This document shows positions 26,012 to 35,220 of a DNA stretch of 64,000 bases, in pieces. The notes under the pieces were generated by a model that worked only from the letters and a program-made list of their open reading frames with translations, was not told where the DNA came from and did no database searches. The DNA comes from Shewanella electrodiphila (lineage in GTDB: Bacteria > Pseudomonadota > Gammaproteobacteria > Enterobacterales > Shewanellaceae). Both the position numbers and the translations under genes were made by a program. The stretch spans positions 62,001-126,000 of the forward strand of contig NZ_JAKIKU010000009.1 in the NCBI RefSeq assembly GCF_023283985.1, in the 5' to 3' direction. The first letter of the stretch is position 1. The number at the start of each line of letters is the position of its first letter.

Positions 26012-26677
26012 TTAGTGATCCTTATGGTAATCATAACCAGAGACAATTGAGTCAACAGAGTTATGTTTAAAGCGAATACCTGACCAAACAGCCATGTAAA
26101 CATGGATAACCATGAATACAATAAATGCCCATGTGATAATGTGGTGCCAAATTCTAACTTGTGCCAGTCCTCCCATAAGGGCAGTAAACCAAGCTGAAAT
26201 CTCCCATATTAATCCACCGAATCCTTCATGATACACATTAGCGTAAAGCACTAAACCCGTTATACACATGAATAATGCTGCCAATGAAATACCTACATAA
26301 GTGACGAATTGTAGTGGACCATATACACCAGCTTTATTAAGGTGCCCCATCCAAATGTAAGATTTAATTTGGGTTATCCAGCTGTTAATGCTTAATACAT
26401 CTTTAACTGAACGTCTTTCAATGGAACTCCTTCCAAAGAAAAACAAATAAAAACGCACTATGGTGACGCTGGTTAATGCAAAGCCAAAAATAACATGGGC
26501 AAAACGTATCCATCCTTGCACTAATACATCGGATGATTCTGGTGCCACTAAAAATGGCCAAGAAATGTAAAATCCAGTAGCTATGAGTACTACAATCGAT
26601 AATGCCCTAATCCAATGAAATATTCGGATGGCAGGCGAGAAAATTAATTCTCTATGATGGGTAGCAACCTGAGTCAT
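26012..26677 (-). CDS. hyaC: Hydrogenase b-type cytochrome subunit HyaC
   Basis: Dihaem cytochrome b that anchors the HyaAB dimer and passes electrons to quinone. Four hydrophobic helices are visible. Haem-ligand histidines lie in RIFHWIRALS and RFAHVIFGFAL near the first two helices, and in RIWHHIITWAFIVFMVIHVYMAVW in the fourth region (given here in part). Start taken as ATG 26677 with GAGGA 7 bases before it (221 residues). Lies between hyaB and hyaD with very short gaps. Confidence 0.94.
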   Translation of the reverse strand: MTQVATHHRELIFSPAIRIFHWIRALSIVVLIATGFYISWPFLVAPESSDVLVQGWIRFAHVIFGFALTSVTIVRFYLFFFGRSSIERRSVKDVLSINSWITQIKSYIWMGHLNKAGVYGPLQFVTYVGISLAALFMCITGLVLYANVYHEGFGGLIWEISAWFTALMGGLAQVRIWHHIITWAFIVFMVIHVYMAVWSGIRFKHNSVDSIVSGYDYHKDH

Positions 26678-26706
26678 AATCAATTCCTCTTTGGTTTGCG
26701 AAACGA

Positions 26707-28410
26707 TTAAAGACCATTAGGGTCTATACGGAACTCACCCAAACTTGTGCCTTTGTAGTCCATGACGTGAACTGCGCATGCCATACAAGGATCAAAAGAG
26801 TGAATTATACGAATGACTTCAAGTGGTTTACTCGGATCTTCAAGCTCTAAGCCTATTAACGAAGCTTCATACGGACCAACTTTACCGTTGACGTCTACCG
26901 GCCCAGCATTCCAGGTAGTAGGGACAATCGCTTGGTAGTTTTCAATTTTACCGCCTTTGATCCTTAACCAATGACTGAGCATGCCTCGCGGTGCTTCTAT
27001 CATCGCGTGACCAACGTACTCTTTCGTTGAATCAATCTCAGGCGTAACGTAAGTACTTTCATCTGACTGCATGTTGATAAGCATCGCATCAAATGTCTTT
27101 AATCCTTCTTCAGCGACAATAACAGTTTGTAGCATCCGAGCAGCTGTTCGACCAAGCGTGGTAAATAAGGCTCCAATGGGTAAGCCTGTTGCCTCAAGTA
27201 ATCCGTTTACTGCACTAACGACGACTTGGTTTCCACGAGCATAACTCACCAATAATGATGCCAGAGGACCAACTTCAACGGGTTCGTCTTTGTATCGAGG
27301 TGATTTAACCCAGCTATATTTTCCATCGCCATCTACTGTAGGTAATTTTCCGTATACAGTTTCTCGTTCGACGAAACCGGTATAATCAGGTACGGTCGTT
27401 CCGTCATAGGGATGTTGTGGGCCGTCAGCTTCATACCATGCGTGCGTAACATCTTCTTTGATTGAATCTGGGTCAATGTCTGTCACACCAGCAAGATCGC
27501 CAGCCATTATCACGCCTTGATCAAACATGTATTGACCGTCAGCCAGCACAAAGTCATTGGTTGCCATGAAGTTGTTAACATTCACGCCCCCTAGCACACT
27601 TGGCTCATTACTAAAGGCAGCTGCAGCCATCACAATATCGGCTTTATATGCGCGAATAATAAAATCTTGCACTATGGCATGTTTTTGCTTCCATTCTTGC
27701 AAACGAGCAGGGCTTAACATGTCTCGAACAGAAGTCACGCCACCTACAACTAGCGATTGTGGGTGAGGGGATTTGCCACCGAAAATGGCTAACATCTCTG
27801 CAGCGACGCGTTGAACTTCTAACGCTTCTAAATAATGTGATAAAGCGATTAAGTTTTGCTCTGGGGTAAATCGATAGGTTCTATTACCCCAATAGGCATT
27901 GGCAAATGGCCCTAACTTACCTGTATCCACGAGAGCTTTAACGCGCTCCTGTGCAGCGCGTAAATCACCTTCACCGGCAGCGATAGGATTTGCAGTGTAT
28001 TTACCAGCCTCTTGCGCTGCTAATGCGGGATCCGCGCTCAATGCTGAAACCACATCAACCCAATCTAAACCATGTAAATGATAAAAATGAACAATGTGGT
28101 CATGCATATACAAAGAGGTTTGCATCAGTGAGCGCAAGTATTTTGCATTTAAAGGAATTTTCACACCTAATGCATTTTCTACTGCTTCTGTTCCACAGCG
28201 ATAATGAGAATAAGTACAGACACCACATATACGTTGAACAATAAGGCCCACATCCATCGGAGTACGACCTTTTAAAATAACTTCAATGCCACGCCATAAA
28301 GTAGAAGAAGACCAAGCCTTTTTAATAACATTATTTTCATCAACTTCGACTTCTACACGTAGGTGACCTTCGATTCGAGTAATAGGATCGATTACAACAC
28401 GTTTGTTCAT
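26707..28410 (-). CDS. hyaB: [NiFe]-hydrogenase large subunit HyaB
   Basis: Catalytic subunit that holds the Ni-Fe(CN)2CO centre and oxidises H2 on the periplasmic face. The N-terminal ligand pair is RICGVC (Cys62, Cys65) and the C-terminal pair is DPCMAC (Cys542, Cys545). These are followed by AVH and a 19-residue tail (residues 549-567), which HyaD should cut after His548. 567 residues, normal length. There is no signal peptide; it is exported with the Tat-bearing small subunit. AGAGGA before the ATG overlaps the hyaA stop region. The sequence and operon type point to a membrane-bound uptake (group 1) enzyme. Confidence 0.97.
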   Translation of the reverse strand: MNKRVVIDPITRIEGHLRVEVEVDENNVIKKAWSSSTLWRGIEVILKGRTPMDVGLIVQRICGVCTYSHYRCGTEAVENALGVKIPLNAKYLRSLMQTSLYMHDHIVHFYHLHGLDWVDVVSALSADPALAAQEAGKYTANPIAAGEGDLRAAQERVKALVDTGKLGPFANAYWGNRTYRFTPEQNLIALSHYLEALEVQRVAAEMLAIFGGKSPHPQSLVVGGVTSVRDMLSPARLQEWKQKHAIVQDFIIRAYKADIVMAAAAFSNEPSVLGGVNVNNFMATNDFVLADGQYMFDQGVIMAGDLAGVTDIDPDSIKEDVTHAWYEADGPQHPYDGTTVPDYTGFVERETVYGKLPTVDGDGKYSWVKSPRYKDEPVEVGPLASLLVSYARGNQVVVSAVNGLLEATGLPIGALFTTLGRTAARMLQTVIVAEEGLKTFDAMLINMQSDESTYVTPEIDSTKEYVGHAMIEAPRGMLSHWLRIKGGKIENYQAIVPTTWNAGPVDVNGKVGPYEASLIGLELEDPSKPLEVIRIIHSFDPCMACAVHVMDYKGTSLGEFRIDPNGL

Positions 28411-28413
28411 GAG

Positions 28414-29550
28414 TTATTCCTCTAAAGGCTTAGCAAATAGACTTGCGACAGCATGTGCACCTATACCAACAACGGTTGCGCCTAGTATTACTGCGCCAAT
28501 GGTGTCAGCTGTTGCATCAACCCCATGCAATAACTGTCTCCCTAATGGTTTCTCGAAATCTGCCATGTCATCCCAGAAATTAGGTTCTGAGCATCCGATA
28601 CAGCCGTGCCCCGCTAATACTGGCCAGCTTGTATGATGATTAAAACGTTCAGTAGGGCAGTTGTTGTATGTGTACGGTCCTTTACAGCCCACTTTATATA
28701 AGCAGTAGCCATCTTTTGCGCCTTGATCGCCAAATGTTTCAACGAATTCGCCTGCATCAAAACGTCCACGTCTTTCACAGTTATCGTGTACGCGTGCGCC
28801 ATAAGCCCATTTAGGTCGATTGAACATGTCAAGCGCAGGTAGTTTTCCAAACATAATGAAATACATCAAAGTGCCGACAATATTTTTTTCACTTGGCGGG
28901 CAGCCGCCTAGATTAATAACAGGTTTATCAATAACGTCTTGAACACCTTTGGAACCCGTAGGGTTTGGCGCTGCCGCTTGAACCCCACCGAACGCTGCGC
29001 AAGTTCCCACCGAAATAATCGCCGCAGCACCTTCAGCTGCCTCTTTGACAATCTGCATTCCAGTGTGGCCTTTACAGCCAACAGTTAGAAATGCACCGTT
29101 ATTTGCTGTTGGAATGGCGCCTTCAACTGCCAATAAATAGTTGCCTTTGTAGGCTTCCATGGCATGTTCAAGGTTTTCTTCAGCTTGCCAGCCAGAAGCT
29201 GCCATTAATGTTTCGTGATATTCCAATGAAATATGATCGAAGATTAAGCTGTCGAGGTTGGGCGTATCAGTGCGGATTAGCGACTCAGAGCAGCCTGTAC
29301 ATTCGGCCATATGTAACCAAATTAGTGGAACTCTGTCAGCCAGCTCTGCGGCTTCAGCTACTAAGTTGGTAAAAGGAAGGGGAAGTGCAAGTAATGCGGT
29401 TACTGAAGCACTCCATGTCATGAATTCGCGTCTTGTTATGCCGTTTTCTTTTAGTTTTTCATCTAACGTTACGGTTTGTCGAGGCGCTGTTTCACGTAGT
29501 TCTGCTAAACGGCTTTTACACCGATGATATAAAGCTGAATGTGTATCCAT
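28414..29550 (-). CDS. hyaA: [NiFe]-hydrogenase small subunit HyaA
   Basis: Electron-transfer subunit with three Fe-S clusters, leading from the active site to HyaC. A twin-arginine signal (ITRREFMTWSASVTALLALP, Arg40-Arg41) exports the folded dimer. Cluster cysteines are seen in CTGCSES, the GTCAAFGG and GGCPPSE segments, CLYKVGCKGP with NNCPTE, and GCIGCSEPNFWD. A C-terminal helix (GAVILGATVVGIGAHAVASLF) anchors it in the membrane. Start taken at ATG 29550 (MDTHSALYHR, 378 residues); the frame is open to 29595, but that part does not look like a hydrogenase leader. First gene of hyaABCD. Confidence 0.95.
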   Translation of the reverse strand: MDTHSALYHRCKSRLAELRETAPRQTVTLDEKLKENGITRREFMTWSASVTALLALPLPFTNLVAEAAELADRVPLIWLHMAECTGCSESLIRTDTPNLDSLIFDHISLEYHETLMAASGWQAEENLEHAMEAYKGNYLLAVEGAIPTANNGAFLTVGCKGHTGMQIVKEAAEGAAAIISVGTCAAFGGVQAAAPNPTGSKGVQDVIDKPVINLGGCPPSEKNIVGTLMYFIMFGKLPALDMFNRPKWAYGARVHDNCERRGRFDAGEFVETFGDQGAKDGYCLYKVGCKGPYTYNNCPTERFNHHTSWPVLAGHGCIGCSEPNFWDDMADFEKPLGRQLLHGVDATADTIGAVILGATVVGIGAHAVASLFAKPLEE

Positions 29551-29594
29551 GTTATAACCTATTCCGTTTGGGAGGAACAAACTGCCTGATCCCA

Positions 29595-29634
29595 ATATAA
29601 CGGGATGGATAGATTAAATATTGACCTGAATCAA
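29595..29634 (-). promoter_or_regulatory. hyaA promoter with FNR/EtrA-type site
   Basis: TTGACCTGAATCAA at 29621-29634 matches TTGAT-N4-ATCAA at 9 of 10 positions. TTATAT on the minus strand at 29595-29600 serves as a -10, giving a start near 29588 and placing the site centre about 40 bases upstream (class II). The hyaA ATG is about 38 bases further on. Suggests anaerobic activation. Confidence 0.65.
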
Positions 29635-30046
29635 AGTTGAAACACTTGATTGAACTTTTTATGAAACAATCGTTGTTGATTTGTTTTTAATCAATTAATG
29701 CTAATTAAGGACAGTTTCAACTGAGCATAATTTTTGATAAAAGGTTGATGTTGAGCAGTTATTACTTAGGGCTATTTCATTTTTTGCAATTTGGATTCCG
29801 AAAAGTGGAAATGTGAATGTTACATAATGAAAAGTGAATTAAGACAAACGCAAACGGAAATGACGTTACAATTTGCTAATGGGAACAATCTGTATGACTC
29901 CATAACGACTTGAGGTTTACATATACTGCAGGCTTGACATGATGTTTTTTATCACAAAAAACACTCAATAAATTTTGTTGAGCTATTACTCTTTCTAGAT
30001 TAGCCCATTTTTAGATTAGCGCATTTTTGGATTGATAGTGTTCAAC
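29635..30046. other. Intergenic region upstream of hyaA
   Basis: No gene seen. It holds small AT-rich hairpins (TGTTTTTT/AAAAAACA near 29943-29964; CTCAA/TTGAG near 29964-29982) that may end the propeller gene transcript only if it came from the other side. Two tandem 16-bp units sit at 29996-30027. Confidence 0.5.
29996..30027. repeat. 16-bp tandem duplication
   Basis: TAGATTAGCSCATTTT (S = C then G) occurs twice head to tail just past the stop of the propeller lipoprotein gene. Confidence 0.8.
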
Positions 30047-32533
30047 TTACTGACTCATTGAAATCTTGCGTAAGCCCCAATTGGTGTCAGTTGCAGGGCT
30101 GGATATGTTATTTAACCATTTAAGCTGTATGATTTTTTCACCTGTAGTGTCTATAGGAATTAGAATTGACGATTGTTGCCACTCTGTGTCTGAGGCGGGC
30201 ACAGTTAACTGAGCCTTTGACTCACCATTAACGATAACTTCTATTATAAAGCCAGGGTAGTTGTCAGGTAGTTTTCTTTCTCCAGGTTTATTTATCGATT
30301 CAAAATTGATAGCAATATCTTTAGTGTTTTCTACGGTAACTTTCCAGCTTATAGCAGCATCACTTTTCCATACGGATCTGGCTTGTTCATCTTCGTAATA
30401 AGACCAAGCCCAACTATCTTGTAATTTATAAAAATTGTTAATGTTAACGTTTAAATCCTGGATTGCTGAATAATCACTTATATCTATTTGGCTGATCCCT
30501 TGGGAATATCCAGCTACAAATAATTGCTGAGAACATGTTGAAAAGACTAAATCAGCAATACCAATTCCGACATCAGCATTAATTTTTTGCCAATTGATAC
30601 CAGCATCATTACTGATATGTAATTCACCTTCGTTTTTGTGAATCCAATTGGTTAAACTCACGACAATTCGTTCTGGATTAAGTGGATCGACTACCATGGC
30701 ATCAACAGCACCTACGACGTTAAAGTCTTTAACCAGTTCCCATTCACTTTCTGGATTTTGCTTTTTGAAGACTGCAGCTCCATGTCCGTCCTGTTCAGAA
30801 TTAGCAGAACCAGCATAAACAGCGCCATCCTGACTAACTACAAGGTCATATATATACTTCTTTTTAAGACCAGTATGAACCCATGTCTCACCATCATTGT
30901 TGGTACTATAAACCCCATTGGATGCTGTACCCCAGTATAAAATATTGTTTAATTTATCTTGATCTAAAGCATTATAAATTCGTTTACTTGGAGGCTTAGT
31001 AAGCGAGCGTTGCCATTCATATCCACCATTTGTTGAAATATATAAACCATGGCCATCAATGCCTAAATAGAACTTGTTTGGGTCATTTTTATCAGCGATT
31101 AAAGCTCTAGCATAACCTTTGCTCCAAATAGGCCAGTCTGTAGAATAATAAGAAGGAAGTCCCTGACTGACACGCTGCCAAGTCACGCCACTATCTTCGC
31201 TGATGACAATTTGGTTTGCTTCAGATTGCCAGGCGCTACTGGTGGCGATTATTTTTTTAGATTGAACAATAACATTCCAGAAATGTCCCGCCATATCGTT
31301 ATCAAAATATTGGTCTGTAGCGATTGGTAAAAGTGACGTGGGTTGTCCATTTGTTGGGTACCGGATGAGGCCAACGTCCATTGAAGCGGTAACAACATCT
31401 CCATTTTCAGTAATAGCAATACCTGAACCCACAGTGTTAGAGGCGCCAGTTTTGAAGTTTTCAGTCCAAGTCTCGCCAGCATCAATACTTCTCCATATGC
31501 CCCAATAAGTCGTGAAGTAGAGTATGTTTTCATCTTTGTAATCAAAGTTTACCGACATGATTTTACTGATATCGTTATGGTTCCAACTTCGGGTTGGGTT
31601 TGTATTTGAATAATCAATTTCTTTTAAACTGTTTTGCCAGGTTTTCCCTGAATCATGGCTGACCAAGATCCCCGACTTCCAATCTTCATACCAAGCAACT
31701 ATAAGACTGAACTCTCCTAAGCTATTACTCTTGACCGCGAGTCTATGTGCCACACTCGTATCAGAGATGTGTGCTTCAAGATTAAGAGACTCCCAATGCA
31801 CACCGTCATCAACAGAAATTAATACCTGATTGTTGCTGGTAGCAAATAGAGATTGCTGGTCATTTAATCCAGCTACTGTGAGATCCAGTGTCGTACTCGG
31901 ATGTTGTTTCGTCAGTTGCCATTGATCGTCTAGCTGACGAAAAATATAACGGCTAGTTGATGTGCCTGCCACTATAGTGCCTTTATCACTAACAATAAGA
32001 CTTGAAATTACTTCTTCTGATGGGGTTGTGATCAGTAGTTGAGCATGTTCAGATTCATAACGATAGATATTGCCTTTTCTGTCACCAAAAATGAATTCAG
32101 TTGGTATTGACTCATCGATCGCGATGTTATTGAACGTTTCCCATCGTTTGAAATTTACGTTATCGGGGAGGTTGTTGAGGTCTTGCCATGTTTCACCCCC
32201 ATCAATAGTTTTAGAAATACCTGATTTTGTTGTTGCGTAACCAATGAGTGGTTGAGATGTAGAAAAGACAATATTCGATACACTCAGGTTAGCAAGACCT
32301 GAATTAGTTTGTTGCCATTCAGCTTCAGCATAACCTGCATTCCAGATCCCTGAAACATCCGATATTAAGTAAACTTTATCGTTGTGGCTTAAAATTTTAG
32401 GGTAAGCACCGCCACCAGACCAGTCTAATTGGTGTTGGTTTGTTGGACAAATTTTGACTTGTTCTGCTAAACAAGATGTTATTGACAATATAGCCACAAC
32501 TAATGTGATACACCGTATAGAAGTAATATCCAT
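30047..32533 (-). CDS. Exported Asp-box (BNR-type) beta-propeller lipoprotein
   Basis: An 828-residue protein with an N-terminal lipoprotein-type signal (MDITSIRCITLVVAILSITS then Cys; lipobox ITSC). At least eight Asp-box repeats S-x-D-x-G-x-x-W follow, for example TIDGGETW, SVDDGVHW, SHDSGKTW, SIDAGETW, SEDSGVTW, STNGGYEW and SNDAGINW. This implies one or two beta-propellers like those of sialidases and GH74 xyloglucanases. A C-terminal beta-sandwich (about the last 130 residues) may bind carbohydrate. I see no assured catalytic residues, so the enzyme class is open. Start taken at ATG 32533 with AAGGGA 10 bases upstream; the longer frame from 32563 has no ribosome site. Confidence 0.75.
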   Translation of the reverse strand: MDITSIRCITLVVAILSITSCLAEQVKICPTNQHQLDWSGGGAYPKILSHNDKVYLISDVSGIWNAGYAEAEWQQTNSGLANLSVSNIVFSTSQPLIGYATTKSGISKTIDGGETWQDLNNLPDNVNFKRWETFNNIAIDESIPTEFIFGDRKGNIYRYESEHAQLLITTPSEEVISSLIVSDKGTIVAGTSTSRYIFRQLDDQWQLTKQHPSTTLDLTVAGLNDQQSLFATSNNQVLISVDDGVHWESLNLEAHISDTSVAHRLAVKSNSLGEFSLIVAWYEDWKSGILVSHDSGKTWQNSLKEIDYSNTNPTRSWNHNDISKIMSVNFDYKDENILYFTTYWGIWRSIDAGETWTENFKTGASNTVGSGIAITENGDVVTASMDVGLIRYPTNGQPTSLLPIATDQYFDNDMAGHFWNVIVQSKKIIATSSAWQSEANQIVISEDSGVTWQRVSQGLPSYYSTDWPIWSKGYARALIADKNDPNKFYLGIDGHGLYISTNGGYEWQRSLTKPPSKRIYNALDQDKLNNILYWGTASNGVYSTNNDGETWVHTGLKKKYIYDLVVSQDGAVYAGSANSEQDGHGAAVFKKQNPESEWELVKDFNVVGAVDAMVVDPLNPERIVVSLTNWIHKNEGELHISNDAGINWQKINADVGIGIADLVFSTCSQQLFVAGYSQGISQIDISDYSAIQDLNVNINNFYKLQDSWAWSYYEDEQARSVWKSDAAISWKVTVENTKDIAINFESINKPGERKLPDNYPGFIIEVIVNGESKAQLTVPASDTEWQQSSILIPIDTTGEKIIQLKWLNNISSPATDTNWGLRKISMSQ

Positions 32534-32791
32534 ATTCAATTTATCCCTTAGCGTAAAATTCATCTTTAACTTTTAAATAAAGTAGTACTCAATATTATAG
32601 TGAGATGGTGGATTAATAACGCCAACTTTAGTTGGAAATACAGTTATAACGATGAATTATACTCAGCAATCCTTTCGATTTTGCTACGAAAATATTGCAG
32701 CACTCAAATACTCAACATGCATTCATATAATTGCTTCCTCACTCGTTCAAAAGAGAGGAAGCCATTATTTAAAGAATGATTGTCTTATCAA

Positions 32792-35026
32792 TTATTGTCC
32801 TATCAATTGTTGTACAACTTGCGGGGGGACTATCTTAGCAAGTTGATTGATACAAGCTTGTGTCGTTGGATCTCGATGCCTAATTTTAAACTCACAAAGC
32901 GCATATAGATGTTGAGGATTGCCACCAACTTCATAAGCCTTGGTAAGCGACTTCATTGCTTGGGTAACACTGACTTTTTCTTGCGCAAGACCTAGTACAT
33001 ACCAGTATTGTGGGTTAGTCGCTTCAATTTCAGTTGCTTGCTCTAAATAATCAATCGCACCTGTTAGTTGTTGCTGTCTGTAAAGATTTAAGCCAGCGCT
33101 GTACCTCAACAATGCTGCCTTTGGTTGATTCGCAATCCCTTTTTTTAAGGTCTCTAATGATTTCTTATCATCACCCCGTTGACGGTATAAGTCTGCAAGG
33201 TTTGCATAGCTTGTTGCAAATATTGGTTCTATCTCGATGGCTTTTAAGTAAAGCTTTTCTGCTTGCCTTATGTTGCCTTTAGCGTTGTGAATATTACCGA
33301 GGTTCATCAATCCGAAACCTCGGTCAGAATTGAATTGTTGAATTTCAATATATTCATTCAAAGCAGGGGTCAATAGTGCTCTTTGATCATCATTCATATT
33401 TTGCCATTCACTCACCAAAGTGCTGGCAGTTTCAGTTCTGACAGCATATACAGGATCACTGAGTAATGGACTGACTATTTGCCAGCGGTCATTAAACGGA
33501 TAAGGAGCAGAACCGGTTAATGCACCTAATCTCATTTGAGGGTCTTTATGCTTTATACCTCTCATCACTGCGACCATAGTATTTTGGCTTGGGAATCTAT
33601 CCATTCTACTAAGCGCCGAAGCCCGAATAATGTTGGATTCTAGGTGGTTTTGAGCAATATATGAAAGCTTATCTCCACTTGTTTGCACACCGGCAGATGC
33701 TTGTGCGAATGCTAACGAAAAACTGTCACTGTTTTGATAACTGGAGTCTGGAAATTGCTTTTCAAGGGCATTAACAGCCCATTGATTAGATTTTTCATTG
33801 TGACAAGAGGTACATACGTTTGGTGTGCCGATTTTTTTACTAATATCGGGTCTAGGAATTTGAAAACTATGATCTGCTCTAGGGTCTACTTCCATATAGA
33901 TTGTTTTTGGCATGTGGCAGGTTACACATTGAGCAGCTTCAGTTCCATCTTGGTGTTGACTATGTTTGGCTGAAGTATATTCGCTAGGTAAATGGCATTG
34001 AAAACAAATTGATTCAATTGGCGCTTTGAGTTTAGTACTGTGCGGATTATGACAATCGCTACATACAACGCCAGCAGCGTGCATTTTAGATTGTTTGAAC
34101 GACCCCATGACAAAGACTTCCTCGTAAATTTGTCCGTCGGGATAATATAAACTTGGTGTGATTGCATTTAGATTATATTTATCGAAAAAATCACCTTTAA
34201 TAGGGTCATGACTGTTGTTGAGTTGCGCTCTTCTACTATGACATTGGGCACAAGTATCTAATTGTTCTGAGTCTGTCAGTTGTTTTGGTTGAAGTATCTT
34301 TTGTCCTTTCGTAAATTCCCATGAGCCAACTTTAGGTTTCAAGTTACGATCAAAGCCAATTAAGGGATTCGTATTATTAGGAGTTTGAGCCCATATGATG
34401 TGCTCGCTTGCCGGTCCATGACACGCCTCGCAGCCAACGTTGATTTCAGACCAAGTGGTGTTATAGGTGTTTGTTTTACTATCATAGTTTTTGTCGATGT
34501 TTGTAGAGTGGCAATCTGCGCACATATAGTTCCAGTTTTGGCCATTATTAGTCCAAAAAAACTCATCATGTACATCCATGTCAGGATAAAGATTAAACCA
34601 ACGCTGGCCACCTTGGCTTTTATCTCTGCTATCCCAAGCTAGTGGAATAAGTTGCACTCTACCATCCGGAAATTTAACCATATATTGTTGTAATGGCTCA
34701 TAGCCAAATGTATAGCTAATTTCATAGTCATGGCTTTTACCGTCAGGTCCTTTGGTATTGACCCAATATTGACTGTTTTTACGATAAAACCTGTGTGATT
34801 GATTGTTTTCTTGAAGCGTTTGATTATCAAAATCACCGAGAACGGAATCATCACCTGCATGGCGCATGGACATATCGTGATGAGAAGCTTGCCAGTCTGA
34901 ATATTGTTGCTGGTGGCAGTCAACACATTGTTCAGCACCAACATAATCAGCAGCGACAGAGTGAGTTTGATGTATAACAAAAATGATGACTAAACGAATA
35001 AAAACAACTAGCTGATTGAATTTCAT
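32792..35026 (-). CDS. Eight-haem c-type cytochrome with C-terminal TPR domain
   Basis: A periplasmic 744-residue protein with a signal peptide (cleaved near Ala26). Eight CxxCH haem sites can be counted: CVDCH, CADCH, CEACH, CAQCH, CSDCH, CFQCH, CVTCH and CTSCH, all in the first 60 percent. A helical region then leads into TPR repeats (AEKLYLKAIEIEPIFATSYANLADLYRQ and following, in part). The haem pattern recalls the cytochrome c554/NrfA-like multihaem group; the TPR suggests docking to a partner. Electron donor and substrate are unknown. It is the last gene of a minus-strand run behind the PafA-like phosphatase, but a hairpin lies between them. Confidence 0.88.
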   Translation of the reverse strand: MKFNQLVVFIRLVIIFVIHQTHSVAADYVGAEQCVDCHQQQYSDWQASHHDMSMRHAGDDSVLGDFDNQTLQENNQSHRFYRKNSQYWVNTKGPDGKSHDYEISYTFGYEPLQQYMVKFPDGRVQLIPLAWDSRDKSQGGQRWFNLYPDMDVHDEFFWTNNGQNWNYMCADCHSTNIDKNYDSKTNTYNTTWSEINVGCEACHGPASEHIIWAQTPNNTNPLIGFDRNLKPKVGSWEFTKGQKILQPKQLTDSEQLDTCAQCHSRRAQLNNSHDPIKGDFFDKYNLNAITPSLYYPDGQIYEEVFVMGSFKQSKMHAAGVVCSDCHNPHSTKLKAPIESICFQCHLPSEYTSAKHSQHQDGTEAAQCVTCHMPKTIYMEVDPRADHSFQIPRPDISKKIGTPNVCTSCHNEKSNQWAVNALEKQFPDSSYQNSDSFSLAFAQASAGVQTSGDKLSYIAQNHLESNIIRASALSRMDRFPSQNTMVAVMRGIKHKDPQMRLGALTGSAPYPFNDRWQIVSPLLSDPVYAVRTETASTLVSEWQNMNDDQRALLTPALNEYIEIQQFNSDRGFGLMNLGNIHNAKGNIRQAEKLYLKAIEIEPIFATSYANLADLYRQRGDDKKSLETLKKGIANQPKAALLRYSAGLNLYRQQQLTGAIDYLEQATEIEATNPQYWYVLGLAQEKVSVTQAMKSLTKAYEVGGNPQHLYALCEFKIRHRDPTTQACINQLAKIVPPQVVQQLIGQ

Positions 35027-35149
35027 ATTAAAACTGTACCTAAGATTAATTAACCCTATCTTAAGGTCTAATTAACAAATCACCAACACCAAACCTGTGA
35101 CTATTTGTAAAATTCAATCTCACTATGAGTTAATCATTTTTATAATGAG

Positions 35150-35172
35150 AAAGGCTGCCTACAGCAGCCTTT
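35150..35172 (-). terminator. Hairpin after the PafA-like gene
   Basis: AAAGGCTGC/GCAGCCTTT stem with a 5-base loop, about 50 bp past the stop. Only three T follow, so its strength is uncertain. Confidence 0.6.
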
Positions 35173-35220
35173 ACACCAACATCTATAAATTGAGGTGGAT
35201 TTACGTTGAGAAGCTTGTCG

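Noticed and set aside
28414..29595. Longer hyaA from an ATG at 29595
   Set aside because: The extra 15 residues lie in the promoter region and precede the normal leader; the start at 29550 fits the family.
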